Shown piece after piece: positions 7,916-17,197 of a stretch of 64,000 nucleotides of DNA. The notes under the pieces were generated by a model. The model was not told where the DNA came from, ran no database searches, and saw only the letters and a list, made by a program, of their open reading frames with translations. The position numbers and the translations under genes were made by a program. Location of the stretch: the NCBI GenBank assembly GCA_963741055.1, contig CAVUGU010000014.1, forward strand, positions 186,001 to 250,000. The letters run 5' to 3'. Numbering within the stretch: position 1 is the first letter of the stretch; each line of letters begins with the position of its first letter. Origin of the DNA: Bog-756 sp963741055 (GTDB lineage Bacteria > Actinomycetota > Acidimicrobiia > Acidimicrobiales > RAAP-2).

Positions 7916-9031
7916 ATGAACTTCGCCTTCAGCGAGGAACAAGAAGAGCTGCGCGCGTCGGTTCGCCGGTTCCTCGAGGACAAGTCGCCCGAGACCGAAG
8001 TGAGGCGGCTGATGGAGACGACCGACGGCTACGACCCCGCGGTCTGGAGCCAGATGGCCGACCAGCTGGGCCTCCAGTCGCTCATCATCCCCGAGGAGTT
8101 CGGCGGTGCGGGCTTCTCCTACGTGGAGCTGATCGTGGTGCTGGAGGAGATGGGGGCCGCGCTGCTCTGCGCGCCGTTCTTCTCGACGATCGCCCTCGGC
8201 GCGAACGCGGTCCTGACCTCGGGCGACAAGAACGCCATGGAGTACCTCCTGCCGGGGATCGCGTCGGGCGAGACCATCGCCACCCTGGCGTTCACCGAGG
8301 ATTCGGGACGGTGGGACGCGGAGGGGATCACTCTGGCCGGCAGCGCCTCGGGAGACCGATGGGTCCTGAACGGCCACAAGTCCTTCGTCCTCGACGGGCA
8401 CACCGCCGGTCTGGTGCTGGTCGTCGGGCGCACGCCGGGCGGCCTCTCGCTCTTCGGCGTGAAGGGTGATGCGGAGGGACTCACCCGCACCCCGCTCGCC
8501 ACCATGGACCAGACCCGCAAGCAGGCACGCCTCGAGTTCGCCGACGTCGACGCATGGCTCATCGGAACCGAGGGCGGGGCCGAGGCCGGCCTCTCGAAGA
8601 CCCTCGACCTGGCGGCGGTGGCCCTCGCTGCCGAGCAGGTGGGCGGGGCTCAACGCTGCCTCGACACCTCGGTCGAGTATGCGAAGACCCGCATCCAATT
8701 CGGCCGCCCGATCGGCAGCTTCCAGGCGATCAAGCACAAGTGCGCCGACATGCTCTTGGAGGTCGAGTCCGCCAAGTCGGCGGCGTACTACGCCGGATGG
8801 GCTGCGGCGGAGGACTCCGACGAGCTGCCGGTGGTCGCCAGCCTCGCCAAGTCGTACTGCTCGGAGGCCTATTTCCACGCAGCGGCCGAGACCATCCAGA
8901 TCCACGGTGGGATCGGCTTCACCTGGGAGCACCCCGCGCACCTCTACTTCAAGCGGGCCAAGTCCTCCGAGCTGATGCTCGGCGACCCCTCCTACCACCG
9001 CGAGCTGCTGGCCCAGCGCATCGGGATCTGA
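7916..9031 (+). CDS. Acyl-CoA dehydrogenase family protein
   Basis: A 371-residue flavoprotein with the acyl-CoA dehydrogenase layout: helical N-domain (MNFAFSEEQEELRASVRRFL), central beta domain (ATLAFTEDSGRWDAEGI, WVLNGHKSFVLDG) and helical C-domain (VEYAKTRIQFGRPIGSFQAI, AETIQIHGGIGFTWEHPAHL). The usual catalytic Glu position is not obvious near GIGFTWEH, as in the FadE/ChsE-type subunits that pair with a partner to oxidise steroid or branched acyl-CoAs. No partner gene is adjacent. A GC-rich hairpin (GGCGGG-GCA-CCCGCC, 7865-7879) precedes the start. Confidence 0.87.
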   Translation: MNFAFSEEQEELRASVRRFLEDKSPETEVRRLMETTDGYDPAVWSQMADQLGLQSLIIPEEFGGAGFSYVELIVVLEEMGAALLCAPFFSTIALGANAVLTSGDKNAMEYLLPGIASGETIATLAFTEDSGRWDAEGITLAGSASGDRWVLNGHKSFVLDGHTAGLVLVVGRTPGGLSLFGVKGDAEGLTRTPLATMDQTRKQARLEFADVDAWLIGTEGGAEAGLSKTLDLAAVALAAEQVGGAQRCLDTSVEYAKTRIQFGRPIGSFQAIKHKCADMLLEVESAKSAAYYAGWAAAEDSDELPVVASLAKSYCSEAYFHAAAETIQIHGGIGFTWEHPAHLYFKRAKSSELMLGDPSYHRELLAQRIGI

Positions 9032-9037
9032 TCCCGG

Positions 9038-9658
9038 ATGGATCCACGGCAGGGCTTGAGCTGGCTGCTGGTCGGCATGGTCGCGGTGGTGACCGCAGGT
9101 GCCGCCGCGATCGGGGTGGAACAGGCGCCGACCGCCGCGCCGCTCACCGACGCGGTCAACAACACCTTGCAGGCGTCGAGCTACAACGAGGTGGCGAAGG
9201 AGACGACGCCACAGGGTTCGGAGACCGCGTACCTGAGCTATCAGGCGCCCGACCGGCTCGGCGGCTTCGTCCAGAGCGGCAGTCGCCGGACCTACATCGT
9301 GTTCATCGGCAACTACGAGTACCAGAGCGTGACGGTCGCTGCCGGTGCGTCGACCAAGCACCTGGTCTTCTACCGCCAGGCGATCGCCGGTGGCTCGGCG
9401 GCCGACCCTGCGCACACCTATCTCAAGCTCGCGTCCGAGGGGACCAACCGCCACCAGTCCGGGAACACCACCAAGATGTCGATCAACGAGGCCGGCCAGA
9501 CCGTCGACTTGGCCTTCACCATCTCCGGACAGTACGTGGCGCAGTTCGTGGGCAGCGGCGAGGGATCGAGTGTCTCCTTGGTCATCTCGCAAGTGGGGAA
9601 CGGGCGCCCGGTCGCCCTCCCGGCCGGAGCGAAGGTGGTCAGCATCCCGAACGGCTGA
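9038..9658 (+). CDS. Membrane-anchored or secreted protein of unknown function
   Basis: A 206-residue protein not assigned to a family. Residues 8-27 (SWLLVGMVAVVTAGAAAIGV) form one hydrophobic segment that could be an uncleaved anchor or a signal peptide; there is no lipobox cysteine. The remainder is beta-rich and polar (ETAYLSYQAPDRLGGFVQSG, RTYIVFIGNYEYQSVTV), loosely recalling LolA/LppX-like exported lipid-binding domains, but this is only an impression. It starts 6 bases after the acyl-CoA dehydrogenase stop, so the two are probably co-transcribed. Confidence 0.7.
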   Translation: MDPRQGLSWLLVGMVAVVTAGAAAIGVEQAPTAAPLTDAVNNTLQASSYNEVAKETTPQGSETAYLSYQAPDRLGGFVQSGSRRTYIVFIGNYEYQSVTVAAGASTKHLVFYRQAIAGGSAADPAHTYLKLASEGTNRHQSGNTTKMSINEAGQTVDLAFTISGQYVAQFVGSGEGSSVSLVISQVGNGRPVALPAGAKVVSIPNG

Positions 9659-9672
9659 GCCGCAGCGCCCGC

Positions 9673-9689
9673 AGCGCCCTTTGGGCGCT
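9673..9689. terminator. Hairpin between convergent genes
   Basis: A perfect 7-bp inverted repeat, AGCGCCC-TTT-GGGCGCT, lies between the exported-protein stop and the thiE stop, which it touches. It lacks a long T tract but could stop transcription from both sides. Confidence 0.5.
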
Positions 9690-10378
9690 CACCGCTGCTC
9701 GCCATGGTCCGCGCCGCCCGCCGAGGCGATCGCCTCGTCGATCGCGCGCCGGAGCGCGTGCGCGTGGGTGCGGGGGTCGTCTGCCTCGGTGAGCCAGCGG
9801 ACCGCGACGAAGTGCCTCGCGCCCGCCGCGACCAGAGCCGGCACCGCTTCGGGAACCACCCCTCCGGTGATCCACACCGACCAGGGGGCCCGAGCCGTCG
9901 CGTCCACGACGTACTCGAGTCCGGTTCCTTCCCGACCGGGCTTGGTCGGCGTGGGCACGACCGGTCCGGCGGAGACGTAGTCGACCGGTACCGCTCGCCC
10001 GATCGCGTCGTCGAGCTCGCCGGGCGAATGGGTCGAGAGGCCGACCAGCGCGGCTTCGCCGACCAGGGCACGCGCCAGCTCGGGGGCGAGGTCCTCCTGT
10101 CCGACGTGGACGCCGTCCGCACCGGCGGCTGCCGCGAGATCCGGTCGGTCGTTGACGACGAGGGGCACGTCGTGGTCGGCGCAGACCCGAGCGAGAATGC
10201 CGGCCGCGCGAAGCGTCTCCGCGTCGGAGAGGGTCTTGTCGCGGAGTTGCACCACGTCGACCCCGCCGTCGAGGCAGGCGGCGACGAAGCGTTCGAGGTC
10301 CGGTCGGTTCGGAGTGCAGAGGTAGAGACGACGTCGGCTGATCGCCCAGCGGTCGCCGGGCGAGTCCGAAGCGTTCAA
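9689..10378 (-). CDS. thiE: Thiamine phosphate synthase ThiE
   Basis: A 229-residue TIM-barrel enzyme joining HMP-pyrophosphate and thiazole phosphate to make thiamine phosphate. Diagnostic segments: VDVVQLRDKTLSDAETL (about residue 40), VPLVVNDRPDLAAAAGADGV, HVGQEDLAPELARA, GLSTHSPGEL, DYVSAGPVVPTPTKPG and WITGGVVPEAVPALVAAGA. No other thi gene and no TPP riboswitch is nearby. It follows the HhH-GPD gene by 16 bases on the same strand and probably shares its transcript. The 20 or so N-terminal residues before RRLYLCTPN may be non-conserved or reflect a later start. Confidence 0.92.
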   Translation of the reverse strand: MNASDSPGDRWAISRRRLYLCTPNRPDLERFVAACLDGGVDVVQLRDKTLSDAETLRAAGILARVCADHDVPLVVNDRPDLAAAAGADGVHVGQEDLAPELARALVGEAALVGLSTHSPGELDDAIGRAVPVDYVSAGPVVPTPTKPGREGTGLEYVVDATARAPWSVWITGGVVPEAVPALVAAGARHFVAVRWLTEADDPRTHAHALRRAIDEAIASAGGADHGEQR

Positions 10379-10394
10379 GCGGGGTGCCGGCGGC

Positions 10395-10976
10395 TCAACC
10401 GTTGGCGGACGCCTTGGCCCGCGCCTCGGCCTTCATCTTGCGCTTGTGCTCACGGACCTTCGCCAGTGCCGCCGGTGAGTCGATGTCCGCCACCGACCGG
10501 TGAGACCCGGCGTCGCTGTAGGGAGCCGACGCCTTCTCCCACCCGGGTGGCCGCACCCCGAGCTGCTTACCGAGGAGCGCGACGAAGATGCGGGTCTTCT
10601 GGTCGCCGAAACCCGGGAGCGCGCGCACCGCTTCGAACAGCTCCTCGCCGCTCGAGGCCGAGGACCAGATGGCCGAGGCGTCGTTGCCGTAGGTCTCCGC
10701 GATCACCCGGCAGAGGTCCTGGACCCTCGCTCCCATCGACGCCGGGTAGCGGTGGAGGGCCGGCCGGGTGCGGAAGACGTCGATCAGCGCATCGGGCTCG
10801 GTCGCGGCGATGGACGCGGCGTCGAGCCGCCCACCGAGGCGGTCGCGGAGGTCGGCCGGCGCGGTGAACGCCCGTTCCATCGGGACCTGCTGGTCGAGGA
10901 GCATCCCGATCACCAGGGCGAGGGGATCCTCCGACAGCAGCCGGTCGGCTTCTTTGTCGCCGGTGATCGAGAGCAC
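10395..10976 (-). CDS. HhH-GPD-type base excision DNA repair protein
   Basis: A 193-residue helix-hairpin-helix protein of the actinobacterial HhH-GPD group (N-terminus ITGDKEADRLLSEDPLALVIGMLLDQQ follows the family, written here in parts: SEDPLALVIGMLLDQQVPME). The hairpin motif is ALPGFGDQKTRIFVALLGK (about residue 125); the Asp of the usual GPD loop is not clear, so glycosylase activity is uncertain. The C-terminus is lysine-rich (KVREHKRKMKAEARAKASANG in full is basic), suitable for DNA contact. GTG 10976 is the likely start. It is co-directional with thiE. Confidence 0.85.
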   Translation of the reverse strand: MLSITGDKEADRLLSEDPLALVIGMLLDQQVPMERAFTAPADLRDRLGGRLDAASIAATEPDALIDVFRTRPALHRYPASMGARVQDLCRVIAETYGNDASAIWSSASSGEELFEAVRALPGFGDQKTRIFVALLGKQLGVRPPGWEKASAPYSDAGSHRSVADIDSPAALAKVREHKRKMKAEARAKASANG

Positions 10977-11046
10977 CCCGCCAGCCTAGGTGTCGCGAAG
11001 CGCCACGATCTCGGGTGCCGACGACCGTCGCTCTGCACCCTGCGGT

Positions 11047-11052
11047 TAGCAT
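11047..11052 (+). promoter_or_regulatory. -10 box for the small membrane protein
   Basis: TAGCAT lies 25 bases before ATG 11078, allowing a short leader that contains AAGGGA (11066-11071) as the ribosome site. Confidence 0.4.
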
Positions 11053-11077
11053 CGGGAGTCGTGCCAAGGGACCGCCG

Positions 11078-11503
11078 ATGATGCATCTCTCGTCCCGATC
11101 GTGGATCAGACTCGCGTTCGCCTTCCTCGCCGTGTTCGGAGTGGCGTTCGCCATCACCGGGATGCTGGTGGCGCTCCCGAAACCTGCGGCAGGCGGGACC
11201 TGTGGTCCGGGAACCAGCTCGGAGGCCGCGGTCCAAGCACTCTTCGATCCCGGCTCGATCGGTGCCGGACCGGAGCCGCCCGCCTCCGACTCCGCCGGCC
11301 GCACGCAGTGGCAGGCCTTCGTCGACGAGTGCCAGACGACCACCGACGACCGTGCGATCGCAGCCTTGGTGATCCTCGTCCTCTCGATCGGCATCGGGAT
11401 CGCAGGCCCCACCTTGGTGGCCGGTCGCAAGCGGCGGACGGCGAGCGAGCCGCCTCCGGCCCCGACCGTGTCCGAGCCGCCTCCGGCCCCCGCAGTCGGC
11501 TAG
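11078..11503 (+). CDS. Small membrane protein with two transmembrane helices, unknown function
   Basis: About 141 residues. Helix 1 (LAFAFLAVFGVAFAITGMLV, residues 12-31) and helix 2 (AIAALVILVLSIGIGIAGPT, about 90-109) flank an outside loop of about 60 residues with two cysteines (GGTCGPGTS and VDECQTTTD), which could form a disulfide. The tail repeats EPPPAPTVSEPPPAPAVG, a short proline-rich duplication. No family is recognised. The stop TAG lies in CTAG (11500-11503), whose other strand is the stop of the convergent acyl-CoA synthetase, so the two genes share those four bases. Confidence 0.7.
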   Translation: MMHLSSRSWIRLAFAFLAVFGVAFAITGMLVALPKPAAGGTCGPGTSSEAAVQALFDPGSIGAGPEPPASDSAGRTQWQAFVDECQTTTDDRAIAALVILVLSIGIGIAGPTLVAGRKRRTASEPPPAPTVSEPPPAPAVG

Positions 11504-12957
11504 CGCTCGAGGGGCTTTGCCGAGACGCCGTCGAGGAGCTGCAGCAGGGCGCGTCGGTCGGGCTTCCCGAGCACGGTGACCGGCAGCTCGTCGGCGAACT
11601 CCACGAACTCGGGCACCTTGTAGGTGGCGAGCTGCGAGGTGCAGTGGGCACACAACGCGGACGGCTCGACCGGCTCTGCGACCACCACCACCGCACCGAC
11701 CCGCTCACCGAGTTCGACGTCGGGGACGCCGACCACGCCGGCGTCGACGACCGACGGATGGGAGCGGAGGACCTCTTCGACCTCGATCGGCCCGAACTTC
11801 TCGCCCCCCCGGTTGATGGTGTCGGAGAGCCGACCCGAAAGGAAGAGGTAGCCCTCTCCGTCCTGCCACCCGGTGTCGCCGGTGCGGAGCCATTCGGTCG
11901 TCGTGTTCTGGTCGGCCCTCACCAGGAACTCGCCTACTTCTCCGGGACCCACCTCTTCGTCCGACTCGGGGTCGACCACCCGGACCGCCACACCGGGGAG
12001 GGGCCGCCCGACCGAGTCGAGCCGGTCACCGCGCCGGTGGTCGGCGGGACCGAGCGCCGCATAGGCGCCGAGTGTCTCGGTCTGCCCGAAGGTGTTGGAG
12101 AACTCGACGTCCGGGAACGCCGCGATCGCCCGGCGGACGAGATCGACCGGACAGGCCGCGGCTCCGTAGCTCAGCGCGACGAGCGAGCTCAGATCGGTGG
12201 AGTCGAAGCGCGGGTGGTCGAGGATGCGCCGGAGCATCGTCGGGACGACGAAGGTCTGGGTGACCCGGTGGGCCTCGACGAGGTTCAGCCAAGTGCCGGC
12301 GTCGAACCTGGGGAGCAGGACGGTCTGGCGTCCCTGGTGGAGCGCGATGAGGAGTCCGAGGGTGCCGCCGATATGGAAGATCGGCGCCGACATCATGGTG
12401 ACGACTTGCGGGGCGTCGGGATCGATCGGCCTCGAGTAGTAGGCCAGGCGATCGGCGACCACCCGATGGCTGATGGAGACCGGCTTCGGCAACCCGGTCG
12501 TCCCGCTGGTGAAGAGCACCAGCGCGATGTCGTCGCCGTCACCCGACTCGGGTGCGCCGAGCGAGGCGCCGCTGCCGAAGAGGTCGCCCGCGGTGAGGAC
12601 GTGATCGCCGAGTGCGGTCCGGAGACCCTCCGCGAAGCGGGCACCGGCGACCCCGACCCGCGCGCCCACCAGCTCGGCGAGCGCCTGTAGCTCACCGGGG
12701 GTCAGATACGCGTTCATCTGCGCGGACGCCGCGCCGAGTCGGGCGGTGGCGAGGATCGTGGCGACCGAGGCGGTGCTCGCCAGATCGACCACCGCCACCC
12801 GATCGCCGGGGCCGACGCCCGCGTCCGAAAGGGAACCGGTTGCGCGCTCGATCAGGTCACCCAGCTCGGCGAAGGTCACCGCTTCGTCGTCGACGGCGAG
12901 GGCGACCCGATCGGGGACCGCTGCGACGGCCGAATCGGTGAGGTGGCCGATGTTCAT
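11500..12957 (-). CDS. Class I adenylate-forming enzyme (acyl-CoA synthetase)
   Basis: A 485-residue AMP-dependent ligase that activates a carboxylate with ATP and probably loads CoA. Signatures: the phosphate loop ALVLFTSGTTGLPKPVSISH (about residue 155), SYGAAACPVDLVRRAI, NTFGQTETLGAYA (A5), EWLRTGDTGWQDGEGYLFLS (A7/A8 Asp), GRLSDTINRGGEKFGPIEVE, and the catalytic lysine in TVLGKPDRRALLQ near the end. At 485 residues it is compact, like medium-chain or aromatic acid ligases; substrate unknown. ATG 12957 overlaps the aceE stop as ATGA. A 1,499-codon open frame joining it to aceE is an artefact of the aceE frameshift. Confidence 0.87.
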   Translation of the reverse strand: MNIGHLTDSAVAAVPDRVALAVDDEAVTFAELGDLIERATGSLSDAGVGPGDRVAVVDLASTASVATILATARLGAASAQMNAYLTPGELQALAELVGARVGVAGARFAEGLRTALGDHVLTAGDLFGSGASLGAPESGDGDDIALVLFTSGTTGLPKPVSISHRVVADRLAYYSRPIDPDAPQVVTMMSAPIFHIGGTLGLLIALHQGRQTVLLPRFDAGTWLNLVEAHRVTQTFVVPTMLRRILDHPRFDSTDLSSLVALSYGAAACPVDLVRRAIAAFPDVEFSNTFGQTETLGAYAALGPADHRRGDRLDSVGRPLPGVAVRVVDPESDEEVGPGEVGEFLVRADQNTTTEWLRTGDTGWQDGEGYLFLSGRLSDTINRGGEKFGPIEVEEVLRSHPSVVDAGVVGVPDVELGERVGAVVVVAEPVEPSALCAHCTSQLATYKVPEFVEFADELPVTVLGKPDRRALLQLLDGVSAKPLER

Positions 12958-15711
12958 CCGGTCCGGTCGGCCCACGGGTCGGCGGACGCCGGGTCGATCC
13001 CGTAGTGGTGGATCGCCTCGGACACGAGAGAGGAGGGTACTGCTCCGTCGTCGGCCAGGCATCGGAGCACCGCGACGACGATGTGGGCCGCGTCGGTCTC
13101 GAAGAAACGGCGCAACACGTCGCGGGTGTCCGAGCGGCCGAAGCCGTCGGTCCCGAGGGACACGAAACGCCGGGGCACCCAGCGCGCGACCTGGTCGGGC
13201 ACGGCCCGGAGGAAATCGGTGACCGCGACGATCGGGCCCTCCGACTGCTCGAGACACTCGGTGACGTACGGGGTGCGCACCGGACCCTCGGGGTGGAGAC
13301 GGTTCCACCTCTCGGCCGATACCGCATCCTCTCGGAGCGCCTTGTACGAGGTGGCCGACCACGCCTCTGCGTCGACGCCCCACCGTTCGGCCAGCTCGTG
13401 CCGTGCGTCGAGCGCCGCCTGCCAGGCCGTCCCGGAGAACAGAAGGGTCGCCCGGTGCCGGCCGGACCGTCGGTGGGCCGGTCCGCGCCGTCGGCCGGTC
13501 CGCGCCGTCAGGCCGGTCCGCTCCGTCGGCTGGCAGGAAGCGGTAGAGGCCTGCGACGACACCCTTTCGGATCCGGAGCGCCTCGGCCGGATCGTCGGGG
13601 AGTGCGGGCATCGGATAGTTCTCGTTGTAGAGGGTGAGGTACCAGTAGCGGTCCTCGGGCTCCGGACCGGTCATCCGGCGGATCCCGTCCTCGACGACGA
13701 TCGCCACCTCGTAGGCGAAGGCAGGGTCGTAGGCGGCGACGCTCGGGATCACCGACGCGAGGAGGAGGGAGTGCCCGTCCTGGTGCTGGAGCCCCTCGCC
13801 GTTGAGCGTGGTCCGTCCCGCGGTGCACCCGAGGAGGAAACCCCTCCCCCGAACGTCGGCGAGTGCCCAGAAGAGGTCGCCGGAGCGCTGGAAGCCGAAC
13901 ATCGAGTAGACGAGATAACAGGGGATGAGGTGCTCACCCCAGGTCGCGTAGGAGGTCGCGGCGGCGGTGAAGGTCGCCACCGCTCCAGCTTCGGTGATGC
14001 CCTCTTCGAGCACCTGGCCGGTGGCGCTCTCCGCGTAGTGGAGCGCGAGGTCGGCGTCGACCGGCGTGTAGCGCTGACCGTCGGGCGCGTAGATCTGCAC
14101 CTCCGCGATGAGCGACTCCAGGCCGAAGGTGCGCGCCTCGTCGGCGACGATCGGGACGATGCGCGCGCCCACGCCGGGGTCCCGGACGAGCGACCGGAGC
14201 AACCTGGCGAAGGCCATGGTGGTGGAGGCGGCCTGCTTGCCCGACCCGGCCAGCAGGTCGGTGAACGTCGCCTCGGCCGGCGAAGGGAGGGGCGCGGCCC
14301 GGACCACCCGGCGTGGCAGCGGTCCGCCGAGTGCGCGACGCCGTTCGGCCAGGTAGCGCGCGGCGGGCTCGTCGGAGGCGGGCCGGTAGTACGGCGGCAG
14401 GTCGGCGTCGAGGGCGGTCTCGGGGATCTCCTCGTGGAGGAAGAGGCGATCGCGGAGGGCGAGCAACTGCGGCTTGGTCATCTTCTTGATCTGATGGGTC
14501 GCGTTGCGGGCTTCGATCTCCGGCCCGAGCGTCCATCCCTTGACCGTCTTGGCGAGGATGGCGGTCGGCGCGCCGGTGTGCTCGGTCGCCGCCTTGTACG
14601 CGGCGTAGAGCTTGCGGTAGTCGTGCCCACCACGGGGCAGGGATTGCAGTTCCTCGTCGGAGAGGTGCGCGACCAGCGCGGCGAGGCGCGGGTCCGGTCC
14701 GAAGAAGTGCTCGCGGATGTAGGCGCCCGACTCGGTCGCGTACTTCTGGAACTCGCCGTCGACCGTCGAGTTCATCTTGTTGAGCAGGACACCGTCGACG
14801 TCCTTCGCCAGGAGCTCGTCCCAGGTCCGGCCCCAGATCACCTTGATCACGTTCCAGCCCGCGCCCCTGAAGAGGGCCTCGAACTCCTGGATCACCTTGC
14901 CGTTCCCGCGCACCGGCCCGTCGAGCCGCTGCAGGTTGCAGTTGACCACGAAGGTCAGGTTGTCGAGGTGCTCCCGCCCCGCCGTACCGAGGGAGCCGAG
15001 TGACTCGGGCTCGTCCAGCTCGCCGTCGCCGACGAAGCACCACACCCGGCTCGCCGAGGTGTCGGCGATCCCCCGCGCGTGCAGGTAGCGGCTCACATGG
15101 GCTTGGGCGATCGCGTTGACCGGCCCGAGTCCCATCGAGACGGTGGGGTACTCCCAGAAGTCGGGCATGAGTCTCGGGTGCGGATAGGAGGACAATCCGT
15201 TCCCGCCCACCTCGAACCGGAAATTGTCCAGCTGCTCCTCGCCGAGCCGTCCCTCGACGAAGGCACGGGCGTAGATACCCGGCGACGCGTGTCCCTGGAA
15301 GTAGACCTGGTCGCCCGCGAATCCGTCGTCCTTGCCGCGGAAGAAGTGGTTGAAGCCCACCTCGTAGAGGGCCGCCGAGCTCGCGTAGGTCGAGAGGTGG
15401 CCGCCGATCGCCTCGGAGCGGATGTTGGCCCGGACCACCATGACCGCTGCGTTCCAGCGGATGAACGCCCGGATCCGCCGCTCGAGGTACTCGTCCCCGG
15501 GGAACTCGGGTTCATCGTCGGAGGGGATGGTGTTCACATACGGGGTCGAGACCGTCGCCGGGAAGTCGACGTACTTCTGACGCGCACGCTCGAGCAGCCG
15601 CATCAGGAGGTAGCGGGCCCGGTTGCGACCCCGGACGTCCACGATGTCGTCGAACGCGTCGAGCCATTCGTTGGTCTCGACCGGGTCGACGTCCGGAAGC
15701 TGATGGCTCAC
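12954..15711 (-). CDS. aceE: Pyruvate dehydrogenase E1, homodimeric type (frameshifted here)
   Basis: About 918 residues over two frames. E1 decarboxylates pyruvate with thiamine diphosphate and loads acetyl onto the lipoyl arm of E2. The N-terminus (LPDVDPVETNEWLDAFDDIV) is AceE-like; GGHLSTYASSAALYEVGFNH, the TPP motif VWCFVGDGELDEPESLG and VVNCNLQRLDGPVRGNGKVI are in one frame. After GVVAGLYRFLPADGADRP the match moves to another frame (LLFSGTAWQAALDARHELAE, RRFVSLGTDGFGRSDTRDVL) that ends at 12954. The shift lies in or beside three 17/18-bp tandem repeats at 13,476-13,528, and is probably an assembly error in an essential gene. GTG 15711 is the best start but has no clear ribosome site. 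Confidence 0.88.
13476..13528. repeat. Three tandem 17/18-bp repeats inside aceE
   Basis: Units at 13476-13492 (17 bp), 13493-13510 (18 bp) and 13511-13528 (18 bp), core GGCCGGTCCGCGCCGTC. On the minus strand they encode DGADRP repeats, and the aceE reading frame changes at this point. Confidence 0.8.
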
Positions 15712-15821
15712 ACCGTCGAAGAGCACGATTCCATGATCCCACCGGTCGCGCGACAGGACGCGCAACCCCCGCTCGGGGCCGAGAGCCGCCGCCGGCGGCG
15801 CCGAGCGGGCATGCTGTGCCG

Positions 15822-16277
15822 ATGGAAGACGGACCTGCGCGCGATCCGGGGACGACCGTCGTCTACACAGACGGTTCCTGCCTCGGCAATCCGGGGCGGG
15901 GCGGTTGGGCCTGGGCCGTCGAGGGCGGGCCGAGACAAAGCGGCGGAGAGCCCCACACCACCAACCAGAGGATGGAGGTGACGGCGGTGATCGAGGCACT
16001 GCGGGCCCTTCCCGGAGCGGTCCACGTGGTGAGCGATTCGATCTACGTCGTCAACTGCTTCCGCCAGCGCTGGTGGGAGGGCTGGCTCCGCCGGGGTTGG
16101 CGCAACTCACAGGGGAAACCGGTCGCCAACCGCGACCTCTGGGAGGTGCTCCTGCCGCTCGTGCTGGAGGGGGGCCGGCCGGTCACCTTCGAGTGGGTGA
16201 AGGGCCATTCGGGCGACACCATGAACGACCTGGTCGATCTCATGGCAGTCGAGGCCGCCACCGCCCAGGCGGGATGA
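15822..16277 (+). CDS. rnhA: Ribonuclease HI
   Basis: A 151-residue RNase H that cuts RNA in RNA-DNA hybrids. The four acidic metal ligands are present: Asp in VVYTDGSCLGNPG (about residue 16), Glu in NQRMEVTAVIEAL, Asp in HVVSDSIYVVNCF, and Asp in NDLVDLMAVEAA near the end; the conserved His is in WVKGHSGDTMND. The basic handle region WWEGWLRRGWRNSQGKPVAN matches bacterial type I. ATG 15822 is preferred; GTG 15816 adds two residues. The gene diverges from aceE across about 110 bases with no clear promoter. Confidence 0.93.
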   Translation: MEDGPARDPGTTVVYTDGSCLGNPGRGGWAWAVEGGPRQSGGEPHTTNQRMEVTAVIEALRALPGAVHVVSDSIYVVNCFRQRWWEGWLRRGWRNSQGKPVANRDLWEVLLPLVLEGGRPVTFEWVKGHSGDTMNDLVDLMAVEAATAQAG

Positions 16278-16297
16278 CTCTGCGAGGGGCTCCGGGT

Positions 16298-16327
16298 TTG
16301 GGATCGGACGACGCCCTCTCCTAACCT
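16298..16327 (+). promoter_or_regulatory. Leaderless-type promoter for the SDR gene
   Basis: TTGGGA at 16298-16303, 18 bases, then TAACCT at 16322-16327, then six bases to ATG 16334. This is the best-formed example of the pattern in the window. Confidence 0.6.
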
Positions 16328-16333
16328 GCTGGC

Positions 16334-17101
16334 ATGGAGATCAACGGATGCTCGGCACTCATCACCGGCGGCGCGTCAGGACTCGGGGAGGCCACCGCCC
16401 GCCGCCTCGCGGCCGACGGTGCGACGGTCACGGTCTTCGACCGCAACGAAGAACGCGCGAAGCAGGTCGTCGCCGAGATCGGCGGCTCCGCCAACCTGAT
16501 CGGAGGTGACGTCACCGATCCGGACGACTGCCAGCGGGCGGTCGACCAGGCGGCCGGGGCGGGCCCGCTCCGGATCGCGGTCAATTGCGCGGGAAGTGGC
16601 TGGGTCGGCCGGGTCATCAACCGGGACGGCTCGCCCCACGATCTCGATCCGTTCCGGTTCATCCAGAACCTGAACGTGATCGGGACCTTCAACGTGATGA
16701 CCAAGGCGGCTTCCGCCATGGCGAAGCTCGACCCCGGCGCCGACGACGAGCGCGGGGTGATCGTCAACACCGCGTCGGTTGCCGCCTTCGACGGGCAGAT
16801 CGGCCAGCTCGCCTACTCGGCCTCCAAGGGCGCGATCGTCGGGATGACCTTGCCCGCCGCACGCGATCTCGCGGTGGTCGGGATCCGGGTGCTCGCGATC
16901 GCACCGGGACTGTTCGATACACCGCTGCTGGCCATGCTCCCCGAGGAGGCCCGCAACGCGTTGGGTGAGTCGGTCAACTTCCCCAAGCGGCTGGGCGTCC
17001 CGACCGAGTTCGGCGCGCTGGTCGCGCACATCGCGACCAACCGCTATCTCAACGCGGAGGTCATCCGTCTCGACGGCGGGATCCGGATGCCCCCCAAGTG
17101 A
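16334..17101 (+). CDS. Short-chain dehydrogenase (3-hydroxyacyl-CoA dehydrogenase type 2-like)
   Basis: A 255-residue SDR. The NAD site is ALITGGASGLGEATARRLA (residues 8-26), VFDRNEE binds the ribose, and VNCAGSG follows. The catalytic residues are Ser in VNTASVAAFDGQ (about 147) and Tyr/Lys in QLAYSASKGAIVGM (about 160/164). The segments PRDLAVVGI-like (ARDLAVVGIRVLAIAPGLFD) and LDGGIRMPPK resemble HSD10/FabG-like 3-hydroxyacyl-CoA dehydrogenases, which suits a genome with several acyl-CoA genes. Leaderless start. The stop codon lies inside a 14-bp tandem repeat. Confidence 0.87.
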   Translation: MEINGCSALITGGASGLGEATARRLAADGATVTVFDRNEERAKQVVAEIGGSANLIGGDVTDPDDCQRAVDQAAGAGPLRIAVNCAGSGWVGRVINRDGSPHDLDPFRFIQNLNVIGTFNVMTKAASAMAKLDPGADDERGVIVNTASVAAFDGQIGQLAYSASKGAIVGMTLPAARDLAVVGIRVLAIAPGLFDTPLLAMLPEEARNALGESVNFPKRLGVPTEFGALVAHIATNRYLNAEVIRLDGGIRMPPK

Positions 17102-17133
17102 GCCACCCCAAGTGAGCCGCCCCGAGTGAGCCG
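17092..17133. repeat. Three 14-bp tandem repeats across the SDR stop codon
   Basis: Copies CCCCAAGTGAGCCA, CCCCAAGTGAGCCG and CCCCGAGTGAGCCG run head to tail. The first contains the stop TGA, so the coding end has been duplicated into the spacer. Confidence 0.85.
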
Positions 17134-17178
17134 GAAGCCACTGGCCTAGGGCGGACACGTTCCGGCGACCTCCCGCGG

Positions 17179-17184
17179 TAGCGT
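17179..17184 (+). promoter_or_regulatory. -10 box for the ABC exporter operon
   Basis: TAGCGT ends 13 bases before ATG 17198; TAGGA just before the ATG may be a weak ribosome site. Confidence 0.4.
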
Positions 17185-17197
17185 CGCCGGTAGGAAC

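Noticed and set aside
7010..9592. An 860-codon minus-strand frame opposite the acyl-CoA dehydrogenase
   Set aside because: No recognisable protein motif. Long antisense frames are common in GC-rich DNA because stops are scarce, and the plus strand holds clear genes.
11500..15999. A 1,499-codon frame joining AceE and the acyl-CoA synthetase as one giant protein
   Set aside because: The AceE C-terminus lies in another frame ending at 12,954, overlapping the synthetase ATG as ATGA. The long frame arises from the aceE frameshift.
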